DNA of 32,779 nucleotides from positions 1-32,779 of the forward strand of contig MHDU01000076.1 in assembly GCA_001803635.1 (NCBI GenBank), written 5' to 3'. The DNA comes from Nitrospirae bacterium GWB2_47_37 (GTDB lineage: Bacteria > Nitrospirota > Thermodesulfovibrionia > Thermodesulfovibrionales > Dissulfurispiraceae). Shown piece by piece: positions 15,085 through 22,010 of this stretch (position 1 is its first letter; each line of letters begins with the position of its first letter). The notes under the pieces are model-generated. The model did not search any database and was not told the origin of the DNA. It saw only the letters and a program-made list of their open reading frames with translations. Position numbers and translations under genes: made by a program.

Positions 15085-15812
15085 CCTGTAAACCGCTCAG
15101 GGTCGACAGGCGCCCCGTCTTTCCGCACCTCGAAATGCAGGTGCGGTCCGGTCGATCTGCCGGTCGAGCCGGACAGGGCGATGGTTTTCCCCTTGTCTAC
15201 AATATCACCTGCCTTTACAAGATTTAAGGAGTTATGCGCATAAAGGCTTGTCAAACCGTTCTCATGCTCTATTATTATGCAATTACCGTACCCGGACGAA
15301 TGTCCGCTGAAAACAACCTTACCGGAATCGGCGGATGCAACAGAGGTTCCTTCGGGAACGGCAATATCTATCCCATTGTGATGTCGAGATTTTCCGTCAA
15401 TGGGATCTTGCCTTAACCCGTACTGCGAACTCACCCTACCCTTAACCGGAAGCCCCAATTTCAGTTCGGAGTCTGGGGTTTGAAGTTTAGCTCCATCAAC
15501 TCCTAACTCATAACTCTTAACTCTTAATGCATCGCTGCCCTTGAGGAAAAATTCACCTATACCTATTCCCCTATTGTCGGCTATATCTTTAGCTATTTCG
15601 GCTGTTATATAAGGCATGTATGTGGAGATGACCCTGTCTTTGCCGAATGATGTCTGCTCCATCATAACCTTCAAAAATTCGTTCAAAAAAACATTTTCCA
15701 CTTGTTTCGCAATTACTTTAGGGTCGGAACTTTTCTGGACTTGAAATTCCGGCTTCAGAACATTTAACTCCTGTCCCTTAAGTGCGATTTGATTGCCGTC
15801 AGGTATTTTCAC
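15081..15812 (-). CDS. flgJ: FlgJ-type rod-binding domain fused to an M23 (LytM) peptidoglycan endopeptidase
   Basis: 243 residues in two parts. Residues 30-92 are the rod-binding domain (VIAKQVENVFLNEFLKVMMEQT...TAEIAKDIADNRGIGIGEFF). Residues 120-240 are an M23 metallopeptidase with zinc ligands His145 and Asp149 (HHNGIDI), His226 in HLH and catalytic His193 (YAH). All are present, so it should be active. Enteric FlgJ instead carries a glucosaminidase domain to open the cell wall for the rod, so here an endopeptidase takes that job. The linker (95-113) is encoded by a heptamer repeat. There is no signal peptide, as expected for FlgJ, which leaves by the flagellar export system. Its start overlaps the flgI stop by 4 bases. 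Confidence 0.95.
   Translation of the reverse strand: MKIPDGNQIALKGQELNVLKPEFQVQKSSDPKVIAKQVENVFLNEFLKVMMEQTSFGKDRVISTYMPYITAEIAKDIADNRGIGIGEFFLKGSDALRVKSYELGVDGAKLQTPDSELKLGLPVKGRVSSQYGLRQDPIDGKSRHHNGIDIAVPEGTSVASADSGKVVFSGHSSGYGNCIIIEHENGLTSLYAHNSLNLVKAGDIVDKGKTIALSGSTGRSTGPHLHFEVRKDGAPVDPERFTG
15491..15532. repeat. Heptanucleotide tandem array (6 units) in the flgJ domain linker
   Basis: Plus-strand units close to AACTCTT: six 7-base units without slippage, two of them identical. They encode roughly residues 95-108 between the rod-binding and peptidase domains. The position at a domain junction suggests repeat expansion shaped or joined this fusion. Confidence 0.8.
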
Positions 15813-16960
15813 ATTATCACCAGATCTGCCTTCAAACTTCCCGCAGTTTTAATCGCTTGCAATATCGCGACCATATCCTTGGGCGAAACACCGAGGGCAT
15901 TCAATGCCTTAACCAGTTGGCCTATGGTCGTCCCTTTAACCTCTGTAAGCGCAGCCCTTTTCTCTTCAGCTTTTACTTCTTTTTGAGGAACCGTTACCGT
16001 TTCAGCCCCTGCGGGCGCAAAAGGCAAAGGCTGTGAAACCTGATACTCCGTCTTTACCTCAACCGTCAGTCCGCCGTGCGCAAGGGCTACGGGACTGATA
16101 ACGACATTTTCGCCGACCACAACCGTACCGGTTCTTTCATTTACAACAACACGCGCCGGCATATCCACATTCACGTTTATAAGCTCGATTACCGACATAA
16201 GTTCGACTACCCTGTTAGCAAAAGAATCAGGCACCGCTACCGAAATCGACGATGGGCCTTCAGCTTGCGCAAAAGCGCCGCCGAGCCTGCCGTTTATCTT
16301 TTCGGCTACCCTCTTAGCCGTAGTAATATCCTGCGCCATCAATAAAACATCCAGCTTGTTCTTACTGTTCAACTGGACGGGAACCTCCCTTTCAACAATG
16401 GCTCCGTTGGGGATCGTGCCTACATTGGGATGATTTTTAATAGTCTGAGCTCCGGCGCCGCCTGCAACAAAACCGCCGATAGACACGGCTCCCTGCGCTA
16501 CCGCGTATGTATTATTGTCGGGACCCACCAGCGGGGTCATTAACAACATGCCTCCCTGAAGGCTCTTCGCATCTCCTATCGAGGATACCTGCACATCTAC
16601 TTTTGAACCGGGTCTCACCATCGTGGAAAGCTTAGCGGTAACTATAACGGCGGCTATATTCTTTGTCTTTCCTTTTACATCGGCTGGATTAATGCTGACC
16701 CCCATTCTGGTAAGCATATTGGCAAACGGCTGGAATATATATGTCCCGTCCTTATCGCCGGTCCCGTTAAGCCCTACCACTATGCCGTATCCTATAAGCT
16801 CGTTTTCTCTTACGCCTGAGAATGTAGCGATATCTTTTATTCTCTCGGCAAATGCGGTAACGCTTAATGTGTGAAGCGTCAAGAGTGAAAAAATAAAAGA
16901 AAAAACTAAAATACCGGCTCTTGTTCCGCTTTTTTCTCCGTTTATTTTCTTATTACCCAT
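15809..16960 (-). CDS. flgI: Flagellar P-ring protein FlgI
   Basis: 383 residues. A signal peptide (hydrophobic ILVFSFIFSLL, cleavage probably after TAFA) precedes ERIKDIATFSGVRENELIGYGIVVGLNGTGDKDG, the family signature. The C-terminus ends LNALGVSPKDMVAILQAIKTAGSLKADLVIM, typical of FlgI. It forms the periplasmic bushing around the rod in the peptidoglycan layer. GAGAGGTG precedes the ATG. The signal peptide is longer than usual, and its start region and hydrophobic core lie in heptamer-repeat-like DNA. Confidence 0.97.
   Translation of the reverse strand: MGNKKINGEKSGTRAGILVFSFIFSLLTLHTLSVTAFAERIKDIATFSGVRENELIGYGIVVGLNGTGDKDGTYIFQPFANMLTRMGVSINPADVKGKTKNIAAVIVTAKLSTMVRPGSKVDVQVSSIGDAKSLQGGMLLMTPLVGPDNNTYAVAQGAVSIGGFVAGGAGAQTIKNHPNVGTIPNGAIVEREVPVQLNSKNKLDVLLMAQDITTAKRVAEKINGRLGGAFAQAEGPSSISVAVPDSFANRVVELMSVIELINVNVDMPARVVVNERTGTVVVGENVVISPVALAHGGLTVEVKTEYQVSQPLPFAPAGAETVTVPQKEVKAEEKRAALTEVKGTTIGQLVKALNALGVSPKDMVAILQAIKTAGSLKADLVIM
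16856..16897. repeat. Degenerate heptanucleotide repeat in the flgI signal peptide
   Basis: About six loosely similar 7-base units (xGTGAAG / CGTCAAG / AGTGAAA on the plus strand) encode the SLLTLHTLSVT segment of the FlgI signal peptide. The periodicity is weaker than in tolC or flgJ. Confidence 0.4.
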
Positions 16961-16977
16961 TACGCATCACCTCTCAC
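16950..16977. repeat. Heptanucleotide repeat over the flgI ribosome-binding site and start codon
   Basis: Four 7-base units of the form xCATTAC (plus strand) cover the ribosome-binding site, the ATG and the first codons of flgI. A repeat in this position would alter spacing and translation whenever its copy number changed. Confidence 0.55.
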
Positions 16978-16981
16978 TGTT

Positions 16982-17725
16982 TTAAAACGGCCATGCCTTG
17001 TCTAAGAATCTTACAAGCCATCCCGGCGATTGCTTATCGTCAAGCACGCCGTCGCCTACAAGGTATATCTGGGCATCCGCCACATACTGGGATAGAACCG
17101 TATTGGTCGGCGATACATTGTCGGGCCTTATAAGCCCCCTGAACACCAATATCTCTTTTTCATTGTTGACCAGTATCTCTTTCCTCGACTCTATAACGAG
17201 ATTGGAATTCGGCAAGACCTCGACAACCTTTGCGGTAATTGTCGCGGTCAACGTGCCCTCACGGGTTGTGTCTCCGTTTCCTTTAAAATCGGATTTCCCG
17301 GTTCCCGATACGGACGGAGTAAACACATTGGCGCCTTTATAAAAGCCGCTCGCTATGGGCAATTTCTGAAGACCGAAATCGGTATTCATTCCGAAGAAAT
17401 CCGACACTTCGTAATCATTGTCTTTGGAATCCCTTTTCGCATTGGTAGTGGCCTTTTTGGATGCCGCCGATCTCTCGCTGATCAATACGGTTACAAGATC
17501 GTTTACCCTCTTTGCCTTTCTGTCCTCAAAAAGCGAAGCGTTGTTATGCCACAGCGACCCTTCTGTGGAATAAACGTCCTTTCCCTTTGTCTCGATATAT
17601 CTGGGAGGCATGGGAGCTTCCTTTATATCACGCGCCTCCTGCAGGCCGGAAGCGCAACCGAAAAGGGCAGTGAATAGTGAAAAATAAACAGTGAACAGTA
17701 TTAGATTTTTAAATTGTTTTTTCAT
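16982..17725 (-). CDS. flgH: Flagellar L-ring lipoprotein FlgH
   Basis: 247 residues. The lipoprotein signal ends in the lipobox ALFGC with Cys24 as lipidation site. It is followed by GSLWHNNASLFEDRKAKRVNDLVTVLISERSAASKKATT, then VEVLPNSNLVIESRKEILVNNEKEILVFRGLIRP and the C-terminal QSPGWLVRFLDKAWPF, all typical of FlgH. It forms the outer-membrane ring of the basal body and proves an outer membrane exists. Its ATG overlaps the flgA stop (ATGA). The hydrophobic core of the signal peptide is encoded by a heptamer repeat. Confidence 0.97.
   Translation of the reverse strand: MKKQFKNLILFTVYFSLFTALFGCASGLQEARDIKEAPMPPRYIETKGKDVYSTEGSLWHNNASLFEDRKAKRVNDLVTVLISERSAASKKATTNAKRDSKDNDYEVSDFFGMNTDFGLQKLPIASGFYKGANVFTPSVSGTGKSDFKGNGDTTREGTLTATITAKVVEVLPNSNLVIESRKEILVNNEKEILVFRGLIRPDNVSPTNTVLSQYVADAQIYLVGDGVLDDKQSPGWLVRFLDKAWPF
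17666..17700. repeat. Heptanucleotide tandem array (5 units) in the flgH signal peptide
   Basis: Plus-strand units close to AACAGTG: five 7-base units with one divergent member, encoding the FTVYFSLFTAL hydrophobic stretch of the lipoprotein signal. Confidence 0.7.
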
Positions 17726-18486
17726 ATCTTCACCCTCACGGTATTGGGAGATACCAGTATGCCGTTAACTTCCTTCTTAGATACGTCGCAGAAAACCCTC
17801 GCGGCGCCGCCGATAACGGCGTCATTCTTGAGCATGCCCTGCGTTGCAACGGCTATATTATTCCCTTCCACAACAACATTCACCTTCTGTCCTCTTTTAA
17901 CGTTCATCCGCTCAGTCACATAGTCGTTGCGTAAAATAACTCCCTGCCCGACATTCGATCTGAGCATTTTGCCCTCAATATCTTTTTTATTCGACACCGC
18001 CCCTGCGGGAAGTCTCGAACTCTTCTGTTTTACCGTATAAAAATCGTCTCCGGTCAATACAGTCCCGCCCGCGAGCGGTCTTGCAGCGACGAAAACCTCC
18101 ACAAGCATGTCATAAGACGCCTCCACAACTAAGTCATGCACCGCCTTTTTATCCGCAAGAGCAACCAAATAAACTATCCTGTTTTTACCGTTGTAACCGT
18201 TCATCGCTACATCTTTAACCGTATATTCTCCCTCGCTGCCGATAATGTCCATACCCTTCATGATCCGCAATCCGGTAAGCTCGACATTTTCCGAAAACGA
18301 ATCGGTCAAATTTTTAAGAACGGCCTGCTTCACCTTATCCATCAGATTTCCTTTTGGAACGGCATCGGCATCGCCTACAATAAGCATTGCCGTTAACACC
18401 GCAAAACACCCGACAGCCGACAAAATATAATTTATATGCTTGGAACCTTGCCTGTCGCCTATCGCCCTTTGCCTATAGCCTTTCAT
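17722..18486 (-). CDS. flgA: FlgA, P-ring assembly chaperone
   Basis: 254 residues. A signal peptide (core ILSAVGCFAVLTAMLIVG, cleavage near GDADA) is followed by an N-terminal domain and the C-terminal SAF-like domain: RPLAGGTVLTGDDFYTVKQKSSRLP...MLRSNVGQGVILRNDYV, RGQKVNVVVEGNNIAVATQGMLKNDAVIG. FlgA is the periplasmic chaperone that helps FlgI polymerise. Its GAGGAG site lies in the last codons of flgG and the ATG is 3 bases past that stop. The basic residues before the signal core (about residues 3-15) come from a heptamer repeat beginning two bases after the ATG. Confidence 0.95.
   Translation of the reverse strand: MKGYRQRAIGDRQGSKHINYILSAVGCFAVLTAMLIVGDADAVPKGNLMDKVKQAVLKNLTDSFSENVELTGLRIMKGMDIIGSEGEYTVKDVAMNGYNGKNRIVYLVALADKKAVHDLVVEASYDMLVEVFVAARPLAGGTVLTGDDFYTVKQKSSRLPAGAVSNKKDIEGKMLRSNVGQGVILRNDYVTERMNVKRGQKVNVVVEGNNIAVATQGMLKNDAVIGGAARVFCDVSKKEVNGILVSPNTVRVKI
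18447..18481. repeat. Heptanucleotide tandem array (5 units) at the flgA start
   Basis: Plus-strand units of the form xTxGCCT, five in a row, encode the GYRQRAIGDRQ region. As in the tolC-like gene, the array builds the positively charged n-region of a signal peptide and lies against the start codon. Confidence 0.75.
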
Positions 18487-18489
18487 TTA

Positions 18490-19278
18490 TTATCTCCTCA
18501 GGGCGCTGACGGTCTGAAGCATCTCATCCGACGCCTGCACCGCCCTTGAATTCAGATCGAAAGCCCTCTGGGCTATTATAAGACCGGCCAGTTCCTCAAC
18601 CACATTGACATTAGAGTTTTCGAGGAACCCCTGATTTATAGTGCCGCGGCCTTCCGTGCCCGGCGTGCCGGTAGTAGCTTCTCCTGATGAATCCGTAACG
18701 GTGAACAGATTTTTGCCTATTGAGCGAAGTCCTGCAGGATTTATAAACCGGGCTGTTTCAATGGTACCGATTTCCGTAGGAGTGGTACTTGCGGCCTGTA
18801 GAACTGTAACTTTACCATCTGAACCTACGGTAATGCTTATAGCATCGGTAGGTATCGAAATGGCAGGCTCAAGCGGATAACCGTCGGAATTCACTATCCT
18901 TCCATCTTTATCGAGCTTGAACGCGCCTGCCCTTGTGTATGCGATAGTACCGTCCGGTTGTGTTATCTGAAAAAAACCGTCACCCTCTATTACCAGATCG
19001 AGCTGGTTGCCGGTACTTATGAAATCGCCCTGACTGAATATCTTTTGAACGGCGACAGGCTTAACGCCGAGACCCACCTGTATGCCCGATGGGATTTGGA
19101 CGCCCTCTGCGGAAGGCGCTCCCGGATCCCTTAATGTCTGATAGAGCAAATCCTGAAAATCCGCCCTGCTCCTCTTGAAACCTACAGTATTAACATTGGC
19201 GAGGTTGTTGGATATGACATCCACGCTGAGGGATTGCGCCTGCATCCCTGTTGCTGCCGTAAAAAGAGACCTTATCAT
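18490..19278 (-). CDS. flgG: Flagellar distal rod protein FlgG
   Basis: 262 residues from the ATG at 19278, the normal FlgG length, beginning [49 protein letters not shown] and ending [21 protein letters not shown]. The middle holds [27 protein letters not shown]. It is the distal rod of the flagellar motor. An in-frame extension upstream to 19365 would overlap flgF and lacks a ribosome-binding site, while AGGAGGG stands just before 19278. It sits between flgF and flgA in one operon. Confidence 0.97.
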   Translation of the reverse strand: MIRSLFTAATGMQAQSLSVDVISNNLANVNTVGFKRSRADFQDLLYQTLRDPGAPSAEGVQIPSGIQVGLGVKPVAVQKIFSQGDFISTGNQLDLVIEGDGFFQITQPDGTIAYTRAGAFKLDKDGRIVNSDGYPLEPAISIPTDAISITVGSDGKVTVLQAASTTPTEIGTIETARFINPAGLRSIGKNLFTVTDSSGEATTGTPGTEGRGTINQGFLENSNVNVVEELAGLIIAQRAFDLNSRAVQASDEMLQTVSALRR

Positions 19279-19291
19279 TCTTACCCTCCTT

Positions 19292-20014
19292 TTATACCTT
19301 TGCAATTTCCGAGACAGCTCTCTGCGACAGGTCATCAAAATGCTTAATAACCTTCTGAGCCGCATCGAATTGCCTTAATGCAGTTATTATGCCTACTAAT
19401 TCACGAACCGGGTTAACATTGGACATTTCAATGCCTCCCTGTATCACCTCGCCTTTTGACTCGCCTGCTTCGTCTCCGGAAAACAATGATTCTCCTACAT
19501 GCTGCACATTGTCTATTTTAGCGACCTTGAGCTTCGCTGCCGCGTTCCCGTCTACATATATATTTCCATCGGCCGCTATGCTCACGCCGACCCCTCCGTT
19601 AAGGCGGATCGGCTTATTTGCAGTGTCCAGAACCTTTTGCCCGATCATCGTCGTCAAAAAACCTTCTTTATTTCTGCTGAAAGAACCGTTCCTCGTGTAA
19701 TACGTCTTCCCTTTATTTTCAACGGCGAAAAATCCGTCTCCCTGAACGGCAACATCGAGCGGATTGCCCGTTGTCTTTATATTTCCATTAGAAGTATCGA
19801 TGCTGTATTCTCCCCAATGTGTCATTGCCCGGGCATCGGGATAAACGGAATCCTGAGCCTTTGAGATGCCTTCCAACATCGGATAAAAACGCGATGAAAA
19901 TCCGGTTTTCTTATAGCCTGCAGTGGCGGCATTCGCCAAATTATTGGCTACATTGTCCAGTTCTTGACTCCTCAGCACCGCCCCGCTCATTGCTACATAT
20001 ATGCCTTTGTACAT
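19292..20014 (-). CDS. flgF: Flagellar proximal rod protein FlgF
   Basis: 240 residues, shorter than FlgG, with [39 protein letters not shown] at the start, [28 protein letters not shown] in the middle and [38 protein letters not shown] at the end. It is a proximal rod subunit exported by the flagellar type III system. It is the first gene of the flgF-to-fliW run and has a sigma-54-type promoter 36 bases upstream and a GGGGAAAAGGA ribosome-binding region. Confidence 0.97.
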   Translation of the reverse strand: MYKGIYVAMSGAVLRSQELDNVANNLANAATAGYKKTGFSSRFYPMLEGISKAQDSVYPDARAMTHWGEYSIDTSNGNIKTTGNPLDVAVQGDGFFAVENKGKTYYTRNGSFSRNKEGFLTTMIGQKVLDTANKPIRLNGGVGVSIAADGNIYVDGNAAAKLKVAKIDNVQHVGESLFSGDEAGESKGEVIQGGIEMSNVNPVRELVGIITALRQFDAAQKVIKHFDDLSQRAVSEIAKV

Positions 20015-20049
20015 TTAACCGTCCTTTTCCCCGATTTTCATATTAATCA

Positions 20050-20065
20050 TGCAATATCGATGCCA
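20050..20065 (-). promoter_or_regulatory. Sigma-54-type promoter of the flgF operon
   Basis: On the minus strand TGGCAT-CGATA-TTGCA fits the -24/-12 form TGGCAY-N5-TTGCW at every fixed position, with GG and GC correctly 10 bases apart. The predicted start near 20040 leaves a 25-base leader to flgF. Sigma-54 control of rod genes is common in polar flagellates, so an activator such as an FlrC/FleR type is expected elsewhere in the genome. Between here and 20120 I see nothing else. Confidence 0.82.
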
Positions 20066-20120
20066 ACGACATTCTTCGCATGTGTTGAGTAAAGTAAAAG
20101 ACTATAACTACTATAATCCG

Positions 20121-20289
20121 AAGGCATGGAAGGCATAGCTTTAAAGCCTTTACAAGTGTTAGTTTACGTTCAGAGCATAGATATTCAGCGAATTACTCAA
20201 TAACTAAGCACCGATGCTGATGACGGGAAGGCGTATGCCGGTTGAAAATTTCGTCGGTAAAGTCTTTTCCGCCATACCTTCCATACCTT
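20121..20289. mobile_element. 169-bp inverted-repeat element, family B, copy 1
   Basis: The ends are imperfect inverted repeats of about 32 bp: AAGGCATGGAAGGCAT on one side, AAGGTATGGAAGGTAT on the other, each followed at positions 23-32 by AAAG-N-CTTTA. It has no coding content. A second copy, about 93% alike by eye, starts at 32681 in the opposite orientation. Likeness to that copy stops at the tip AAGGTATGG, which defines this end of the element. It is followed after 23 bases by a family A element. Confidence 0.8.
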
Positions 20290-20312
20290 TTTAATGTTTG
20301 ATTGCAAGTTAT

Positions 20313-20480
20313 GGGATGTGAGGCGTGCTGAAAAAGCCTTTACTCATATGTAATATCATAACAGCATTCTCTTTCTCGTGAGCTACAACTTTGCTTTCTT
20401 ATTGAATAAAACAAAACTAATCTCAGGACTGCACCGGCAACTACACTTAGTAAAGGCTTTTGAAGTATGCCTTACATCCC
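20313..20480. mobile_element. 168-bp inverted-repeat element, family A, copy 1
   Basis: Terminal inverted repeats begin GGGATGTGAGGCGTGC and GGGATGTAAGGCATAC, each reaching AAAGCCTTTACT at positions 21-32. A second copy in reverse orientation lies at 32496-32663, and by eye about nine bases in ten match along the full length. Flanks of the two copies are unrelated, so the boundaries are sharp. No reading frame inside is convincing. Just outside the right end, GTATGCTGAAAGG (20482-20494) resembles the inner end of family C and may be a remnant. Confidence 0.82.
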
Positions 20481-20522
20481 TGTATGCTGAAAGGTAGGAA
20501 TTTTTTTCCTGCGGCGGGAAAA

Positions 20523-20708
20523 TTATGCCTCGATGTCTATGAGGTGCGAAGACCCTTCTTCTTTGCGCTTTTCAGACGATTCCTTTTCTTCCTCTGCATG
20601 CTTCTTTGCCTTTTTGGTAACGCGGGTTTTGGGAAAGACATAGGCGGTTCCTATGCCTCGTATGCCTAATACCTTGTACGGTTCTCTTATGCCTTCTTCA
20701 TCCGCCAT
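20523..20708 (-). CDS. 61-residue charged protein of unknown function
   Basis: I do not recognise this protein. It starts MADEEGIREPYKVLGIRGIG, with a short glycine-containing folded-looking segment (PYKVLGIRGIGTAYVFPKTR), then about 25 residues almost entirely of Lys and Glu (probably disordered or helical), and ends SSHLIDIEA. It follows the HDOD gene by 49 bases in the same direction, and its codon use looks like that of its neighbours. The ribosome-binding site is weak (AAGCAAG before the ATG). The overall shape, a small hydrophobic head and a charged tail, would suit a small cytoplasmic regulator or chaperone, but nothing in the sequence proves this. Confidence 0.6.
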   Translation of the reverse strand: MADEEGIREPYKVLGIRGIGTAYVFPKTRVTKKAKKHAEEEKESSEKRKEEGSSHLIDIEA

Positions 20709-20757
20709 CTTGCTTTTTTATCGGCGAAAACGGCAGTTTCTTGAGTTTTATATCTTT

Positions 20758-21600
20758 TTATTCAAGGAGTTTGGATCTCTGCTCCGTATATATTTTTTGC
20801 ACCTTCTCTTTAAGTTCGTCAAACTTCTTCTCCGACAGCCCTATCCTGTCTATTCCTATATCCGCAGGGGTTATATTCCTCTCCATGCCTATGCCGAGGC
20901 CCAGACACATTGCATCGGCTATCTGCACGATCTGGCAAAGCGCTTCGTAATTATTGTCTTCAAAATCCGGGAATGTCTCCGCATGATGATATTCTATAAC
21001 GGTTTCAAGGTTTTTAGGTATCTTCCATTTTCTCGCGATGAGGCCTCCGACATTGCAGTGGTTAAAACCGAGCATTTCATTCTCAACCTCCATAAAAGCC
21101 GCACCCTCTTCGTAAACCTTTTCAATAACAAGCGAATACTTATCCGGCACGCTGTTATTAAGCACGGTCTTGCCGACGTCATGTATAAGTCCCGCAACCA
21201 TCGCTTCTTCCGGAACAACCATCTTAGTCTCAGCGGCAAGAATAGGAGCGGCAATAGACACGCCGAGGCTGTGCTCCCACAGTTTCTGCTCGAAAAGACC
21301 GAACTTCCTGTGTATATCCTTCAGCGAGGCCGCTACAACAAGGTTCTTCATGGTATTAAACCCGACAAGGATTATCGCGGTAGAGATGGTATCTATGCTT
21401 CTGCCCCTGCCGTAATAAGGAGAATTGGCAATCCTCAATATCCTCGTTGAAAATGCCTGGTCGTTGGCTATAATTTTTTCGAGTTCGTTGATGGAGGAAT
21501 AATCGTCGTTCATGAGATGCAAGACCTTCATAGCCACCTGAGGAAGGCTCGGGATGTCTACGGTCTCCATGATTATTTTTTCTAAAAGTTCTTCTCTCAT
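20758..21600 (-). CDS. HDOD-domain signalling protein with retained HD residues
   Basis: 280 residues forming one HDOD domain: DIPSLPQVAMKVLHLMNDD at the start, then IIANDQAFSTRILRIANSPYYGRGRSIDTISTAIILVGFNTMKNLVV. HDOD proteins are thought to be non-enzymatic relatives of HD phosphohydrolases acting in cyclic-nucleotide or motility signalling. This one keeps several HD-type metal-ligand positions: His in LWEHSLG, His-Asp in GLIHDVGK, His in NHCNVGG and YHH further on, so activity cannot be excluded. It is co-directional with the receiver protein 12 bases upstream. A GAGAGGCGCGGG site precedes the ATG. Confidence 0.88.
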   Translation of the reverse strand: MREELLEKIIMETVDIPSLPQVAMKVLHLMNDDYSSINELEKIIANDQAFSTRILRIANSPYYGRGRSIDTISTAIILVGFNTMKNLVVAASLKDIHRKFGLFEQKLWEHSLGVSIAAPILAAETKMVVPEEAMVAGLIHDVGKTVLNNSVPDKYSLVIEKVYEEGAAFMEVENEMLGFNHCNVGGLIARKWKIPKNLETVIEYHHAETFPDFEDNNYEALCQIVQIADAMCLGLGIGMERNITPADIGIDRIGLSEKKFDELKEKVQKIYTEQRSKLLE

Positions 21601-21612
21601 TCCCGCGCCTCT

Positions 21613-22008
21613 CTATGGGTCTATTCTACGACAATCCGCTTCAAACTCATCGATGATATTTTTAATTACATCCAGCTTGAACGGCTTGTTTATGACTTTA
21701 ACATACTCTTTATTTACAAACTCGTCAAGCCTCTCGTTCAGCACCGCGCCGGTAATCATGACAAACCGTTTGGCGAGTTCGCCGTCTATCTCTTTTATCT
21801 TATAAAATATCTTATCTCCCGTAGTCCACGGCATCATATAATCGCAAAATACCATCCAGTATTTGTTTTTCTTTATCGCCTCTACGGATTCTTCGCACGA
21901 TAAGAACACATCGGCCTCATAACCCATGCTGTCTAAAAAAATTTTAATCAGCTCGGCCACGTCCGGCTCGTCGTCCACCACAAGTATCTTTTTCATCTTA
22001 TCCGCCAT
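21613..22008 (-). CDS. Stand-alone response-regulator receiver domain protein
   Basis: 131 residues, a single CheY-like receiver. The acidic pair DDE is at residues 12-14, the phosphorylation site is the Asp in VFCDYMMP, the conserved Thr is in MITG and Lys is in NKPF. There is no output domain. The WTTGDKIFYKI region after the active site differs from the other two CheY proteins here. It lies between the chemoreceptor (2 bases upstream) and the HDOD gene, so it may relay phosphorylation to the HDOD protein or act as a phosphate sink. That role is inference. Confidence 0.9.
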   Translation of the reverse strand: MADKMKKILVVDDEPDVAELIKIFLDSMGYEADVFLSCEESVEAIKKNKYWMVFCDYMMPWTTGDKIFYKIKEIDGELAKRFVMITGAVLNERLDEFVNKEYVKVINKPFKLDVIKNIIDEFEADCRRIDP

Positions 22009-22010
22009 AA

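Noticed and set aside
20500-20522. TTTTCC / GGAAAA stem after the 61-residue gene as a terminator
   Set aside because: No T run follows on the minus strand, and the stem is AT-rich and short.
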